Assembly (NCBI GenBank): GCA_049975245.1
Contig: JBNGDB010000004.1
Location: 62,001 to 126,000 of the forward strand
From: UBA117 sp049975245
GTDB lineage: Archaea > Methanobacteriota > Methanobacteria > Methanobacteriales > Methanobacteriaceae
Direction: 5' to 3'
DNA: 64,000 bases
Positions 60,524-64,000 of the stretch are shown in pieces. Position 1 is the first letter of the stretch. Every line of letters starts with the position of its first letter. Below the pieces are notes generated by a model. The model was given only the letters and a program-made list of their open reading frames with translations, was not told where the DNA came from and searched no databases. The translations under genes and the position numbers were made by a program.

Positions 60524-62590
60524 ATGAAGTTAAGGGCCAAAACATTGCTTTTTACAGGAACGTTGTTTGTTATTTTAATTCTGGCCATTTTTACCATGTC
60601 GCAGATTTTATTTTCTAATACTTTTAATGTACATGAAAAGCAATACACTGCTCTTGAAGTTAGAGATGTTAATTATACCCTCAATAATGAGATATATAAT
60701 CTTAAAAAAACTAATATTGACTGGGCTGAGTGGGACGATGCTTATTCATTTGTAAGCGGAAATAATCCTGATTTTGCAAGTTCCAGCCTGCTCCCTGAAA
60801 CATTTACGAGGCTCAATCTTAATCTAATACTATTTTTAGATAATGATAATAGATTAGTATATGGTAAGGCCTTTGATCTGGAAAGAAACCAGGAAATTAA
60901 CATTCCTTCAGGCTTCTATCAAAACTTTACCTCATCTAATATTGTAACCAGCAGCAATGATAGTGAAGGTCAATCCGGAATTATAATAACACAACTAGGC
61001 CCTATGATGGTTAGCTCCCATCCAATTTTAACCAGTTCAAGTACCGGCCCATCCCAGGGAACACTTATAATGGGTCGTTTATTAAATAAAGCAGAATTAG
61101 CACGTTTATCAAAGTTGACTAATTCTTCAATATCGGTAGAAAATTACAATAATAAAAACTTGCCTTCCGACTTCCAAACAGCACGCAATGCACTTAACAA
61201 TAACAATCCTATTTTTGTGCAGGCTCTAGGTCCAGACGATATTGCAGGTTATACCTATTATAATGATATAGATGGAAATCCCGCCCTAATATTGAGAAGT
61301 GAAATACCCCGGATAATTTATCAGGATTATCAAAGCAGTATTATCTACTTGATTTTGTCACTTATACTAATGGGATTGCTGTTTGGAGTTTTAACCCTTT
61401 ATCATTTAGATAAAAACCTATTAAATCGTCTTGAAAAAATAGTGAGTGGAGTGGTGTATATTGGTAAAAGTGAAGATTTATCTAAACGGGTGTATGATGA
61501 AGGTGAAGATGAACTATCAAATCTTGGTAAATCAGTTAATACCATGTTAGATTCCCTTGAAACTTCCAAGCATCAGCTAAAAGAAAGTGAAAAAAGATAT
61601 CGGAATATATTTGAAAATACTGGAACCTTAATGATAATACTGGATGAAAATTTAAGGGTATATTTGGCTAATAAAGAGTTCAAAAATGTCTTTGGATACT
61701 CCGATGAGGATTTAAAAAGAGATTTAAAATGGGACCAATTATTTACTAATCAAGAAGAAGATTTAATTGTAAAATACCATGAAAAATTGATTAATAAAGA
61801 AGAACTAGGCCCTGCTCCAGAAACTTGTCAATTGAAATATGAGGATCCTTCAGGGAATGTTAGATATTTTCTGGCCACTTTTAAACAAATTCCTGGAACT
61901 TTTAGAATTTTAGTTTCTCTTATAGATGTATCAGATCGTAAAAAAGCCGAAGATGAAATTAAAGCATCTTTAAAAGAGAAAGAAGCACTACTTAGAGAGA
62001 TACATCACCGGGTTAAAAATAATATGCAAATAATATCCAGCCTTATATCACTACAGACTTCGGAAATTAGCGACGAAAATATGGTTAAACTTTATCAGGA
62101 AACTGAGAATAGGATCCATTCTATGGCTTTGGTCCATGAAAATCTTTATCAATCCCATGATCTTTCCCATATAAATCTTTCAAATTATATAGAAAATTTG
62201 GTTGATGATTTGGTCTATTCTTATGAAAAGGACACTTTTAATATAGAGAGCGTAGTGGAAATTCCCAAAATTGAAGTTAACCTGGAAACTGCTATACCAT
62301 TAGGTTTAATTATTAATGAACTGGTCTCAAATTCATTAAAACACGCTTTTACTCATGGAAAAGGAAAAATTATGGTTAAAATTCTAATAGAGCCCTCTGA
62401 TAATCTGATTTTAACAGTTAGCGATAACGGCGTTGGTTTACCGGGAGATATTGATTCAATAGAAAGTTTAGGATTAAGACTAGTTAAAATGTTAGTAAAA
62501 CAGTTAGATGGTACTTTAACTATTGAAAATAAAACCGGAACCAAATTTAAGATAAAATTTAAAGAATTAGATTATAATAAAAGGATTTAA
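60524..62590 (+). CDS. Membrane histidine kinase: CHASE4-HAMP-PAS-HisKA_2-HATPase
   Basis: 688 residues. TM1 near residues 8-28, an extracellular CHASE4-like sensor (TNIDWAEWDDAYSFV), TM2 (about 270-295), a HAMP region, a PAS domain (about 357-470), a HisKA_2 dimerisation helix with phospho-His in REIHHRVKNN (about 492) and an HATPase domain (NELVSNSLKHAF, SDNGVGLP). No response-regulator gene is next to it. The ATG at 60524 is used; a TTG at 60512 is inside the GGGGATT ribosome site. Confidence 0.9.
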   Translation: MKLRAKTLLFTGTLFVILILAIFTMSQILFSNTFNVHEKQYTALEVRDVNYTLNNEIYNLKKTNIDWAEWDDAYSFVSGNNPDFASSSLLPETFTRLNLNLILFLDNDNRLVYGKAFDLERNQEINIPSGFYQNFTSSNIVTSSNDSEGQSGIIITQLGPMMVSSHPILTSSSTGPSQGTLIMGRLLNKAELARLSKLTNSSISVENYNNKNLPSDFQTARNALNNNNPIFVQALGPDDIAGYTYYNDIDGNPALILRSEIPRIIYQDYQSSIIYLILSLILMGLLFGVLTLYHLDKNLLNRLEKIVSGVVYIGKSEDLSKRVYDEGEDELSNLGKSVNTMLDSLETSKHQLKESEKRYRNIFENTGTLMIILDENLRVYLANKEFKNVFGYSDEDLKRDLKWDQLFTNQEEDLIVKYHEKLINKEELGPAPETCQLKYEDPSGNVRYFLATFKQIPGTFRILVSLIDVSDRKKAEDEIKASLKEKEALLREIHHRVKNNMQIISSLISLQTSEISDENMVKLYQETENRIHSMALVHENLYQSHDLSHINLSNYIENLVDDLVYSYEKDTFNIESVVEIPKIEVNLETAIPLGLIINELVSNSLKHAFTHGKGKIMVKILIEPSDNLILTVSDNGVGLPGDIDSIESLGLRLVKMLVKQLDGTLTIENKTGTKFKIKFKELDYNKRI

Positions 62591-62677
62591 CCCCATTTTT
62601 TAATTAGATTATAATATAATGATTAACCCCCTTTTTTTTAATTAGATTATAATAAAAGGATTTAATCCTCTTTTTTA
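62565..62677. repeat. Triplicated gene 3' end (period 37-38)
   Basis: Three copies of a roughly 37-bp unit beginning AATTAGATTATAAT at 62565, 62602 and 62640. The first holds the last codons and stop of the histidine kinase; the other two are downstream and reach the stop codon of the convergent MFS gene. Confidence 0.85.
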
Positions 62678-64000
62678 ATTCTTGTTTGGAAGATATCTGT
62701 AGGCAGTGTATGCCCCTATTAATGCAATAAATGCAGTTATAATCAAACTAATATCCATTCCGTTGACAAATGCATTTGAGGCTGCTTGAATAAGCGCATT
62801 TCCCGAATCTCCTAATTCTTGGCCAATATTGATTGCTCGGGGTATACCTAAAAGTGCGCTGTTTGCCAGATCACTGGGAAGATTCTGTATAGCAGTGGAT
62901 GCTGATAATTGGATATAATAAACTGATTGGGAAATGGTTCCTATTATGGCTATACCAAAAGATGATCCTATCTGTCTTATAGCCGCATTGGTGGCAGATC
63001 CCTGGCCTGCCCTATCACGAGGTATGGAACCCATTATTGAATCAGATGCCGGTACCTGGATCATGGTCATTCCCAGACTTACAAAAACCAAGGCGATTAA
63101 AACTGTTATATATGTAGTTGAAGTTTTTACAAAGCCAAATATGAATAGACCCGCAGCCATGATAATAAAACCAGAAATAACAACCTTTTTTCTGGTAAAT
63201 TTTTTTACCAGGATTGGTATTTTAGGTGAGCCATATAAAAGGACTAATGCAAATGGGAAAAGAGCTAAACCTGCCCTAAATGGAGTGTAATTTTCAACAA
63301 ACTGCAAAAACTGGGTTAACATATATATTAGTCCGAATAGGGCAAAAAAAGATATGGCAATAGAAATTACTCCTGAACTAAATTCTGGAATTTTGAAAAA
63401 GTTTATATCCAATATAGGATGTTTTACACGTTTTTCGTACCATACAAACAAGTATAGCAGTATCACCGCTAATATGAAGGAAAATATAACACTTACATTT
63501 GACCATCCAATTTCAGGACCCTGTATTATGCCATAAAATAAGCTCAAAAGAGCTACGAAAGATATTAAAGCTCCTTTTAAATCTAGAGGAGGGGCATCTG
63601 AAGCTTTTGAATGTGGGACGAGTAAAGCTATGGCAATTAATCCAGCAATTACAATGGGGACATTTACAAAAAACACCCAGCTCCAATGGAAATAGGTTAA
63701 TATAGCACCACCAGCTAAAGGTCCTACTGCCACCCCAATACCAGACATCCCGGCCCAAGTTCCTATGGCTTTTTGTCTTTCTGAGTCTGGAAATATGTTG
63801 GTGATAATAGAGAGGGTGGCCGGCATTAACAAACCTCCCCCTACACCCATGAACCCCCTCATAAATATAAGGGTTAAAGGGTTGGACGATAAACCAGCCC
63901 CTACAGATCCTAAGCCGAAAATGATCATACCCAGTAAAAGAGTCCATTTACGTCCGTACTTATCCCCTAAAGATCCTCCCAGGAGAATGGTACTTCCGAA
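62675..64000 (-). CDS. MFS transporter, DHA2/EmrB-like, truncated by window end
   Basis: The 3' 441 codons of a drug:proton antiporter-type permease; the frame is open through position 64000 on the minus strand, so the 5' end (probably one or two helices) lies outside. MFS motif A (GGSLGDKYGRK) and the motif C region GPLAGGAIL are seen, with about 12 hydrophobic helices in the visible part as expected of the 14-helix DHA2 family. Converges with the histidine kinase gene. Confidence 0.9.
   Translation of the reverse strand, partial: FGSTILLGGSLGDKYGRKWTLLLGMIIFGLGSVGAGLSSNPLTLIFMRGFMGVGGGLLMPATLSIITNIFPDSERQKAIGTWAGMSGIGVAVGPLAGGAILTYFHWSWVFFVNVPIVIAGLIAIALLVPHSKASDAPPLDLKGALISFVALLSLFYGIIQGPEIGWSNVSVIFSFILAVILLYLFVWYEKRVKHPILDINFFKIPEFSSGVISIAISFFALFGLIYMLTQFLQFVENYTPFRAGLALFPFALVLLYGSPKIPILVKKFTRKKVVISGFIIMAAGLFIFGFVKTSTTYITVLIALVFVSLGMTMIQVPASDSIMGSIPRDRAGQGSATNAAIRQIGSSFGIAIIGTISQSVYYIQLSASTAIQNLPSDLANSALLGIPRAINIGQELGDSGNALIQAASNAFVNGMDISLIITAFIALIGAYTAYRYLPNKN

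Noticed and set aside
63513..63947. 144-codon minus frame inside the MFS gene
   Set aside because: It overlaps the MFS transporter in another frame and lacks membrane-protein or domain features; it is a shadow.
1..64000. tRNA, rRNA, insertion sequence, integrase or phage genes
   Set aside because: Intergenic stretches were read for tRNA-like cloverleaf signatures, rRNA segments and transposase motifs; none was convincing. No computational scan was possible.

Overview
The window is chromosomal DNA from a methanogenic archaeon, most probably a mesophilic member of the Methanobacteriaceae (Methanobacterium or a close relative). The evidence is a low G+C sequence with many TTG and GTG starts behind GGAGG/GGTGAT ribosome sites, a 2-phosphoglycerate kinase (cyclic 2,3-diphosphoglycerate route), an F420-independent type [NiFe] hydrogenase, a methanogen-specific V4R regulator (MsvR), archaeal SepF, MinD, NucS and ZPR1, and a secreted protein with pseudomurein-binding repeats. 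No rRNA, tRNA, CRISPR array, insertion sequence or prophage was found. One 100-N scaffold gap (3092-3191) lies inside an 18-bp tandem repeat of a DUF2226 gene.

Layout. 0-9.7 kb: TatD-like hydrolase, PfkB kinase, a leftward operon DUF1611-sepF-DUF2226-minD, then Roadblock protein, 2-phosphoglycerate kinase, ZPR1, a histone-fold variant, nadC and RNase Z. 9.6-14.5 kb: MscS channel, sortase-like protein, then an operon of ferredoxin, V4R protein, hydrogenase small and large subunits, ending at a hairpin terminator. 14.6-23 kb: second Roadblock protein, nadA, 5'-nucleotidase, hotdog thioesterase, ferritin-like protein and a large secreted cell-wall enzyme. 23-36 kb: mostly scattered single genes (hydrolases, HIT protein, methyltransferase, ferredoxins, a frameshifted fpg, an M48 protease, a DUF389 membrane protein, nucS).

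36.3-42.2 kb is the most unusual region: a tightly coupled four-gene operon of polysaccharide pyruvyl transferase, a 926-residue reductase/acyl-adenylating fusion, an ATC-hydrolase/V4R-like protein and a GMC-type flavoprotein with a four-cysteine cluster motif. Together they look like a route that activates a carboxylic acid, reduces it and handles the alcohol or aldehyde, linked to a surface glycan or lipid modification. 42-50 kb: ZIP transporter, GIN-domain lipoprotein, MoxR/VWA pair, a zinc-ribbon M14-like membrane protein, and an omega-amidase/glutamine-synthetase-like pair. 50-55.4 kb: DsrE, HEAT-repeat protein, a metallophosphoesterase/Lhr-like helicase pair and a fungal-type cytosine deaminase. 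55.4-57.7 kb: divergent msvR and hcp with two 18-bp inverted repeats in the shared promoter, a redox or nitrosative stress module. 58-64 kb: cupin, esterase, MBL hydrolase, a membrane histidine kinase and the 3' part of an MFS exporter that leaves the window.

A recurrent feature not tied to any gene family is the near-tandem duplication of short segments (18-40 bp, period 36-60 bp) at or just after gene 3' ends, seen in at least five places.
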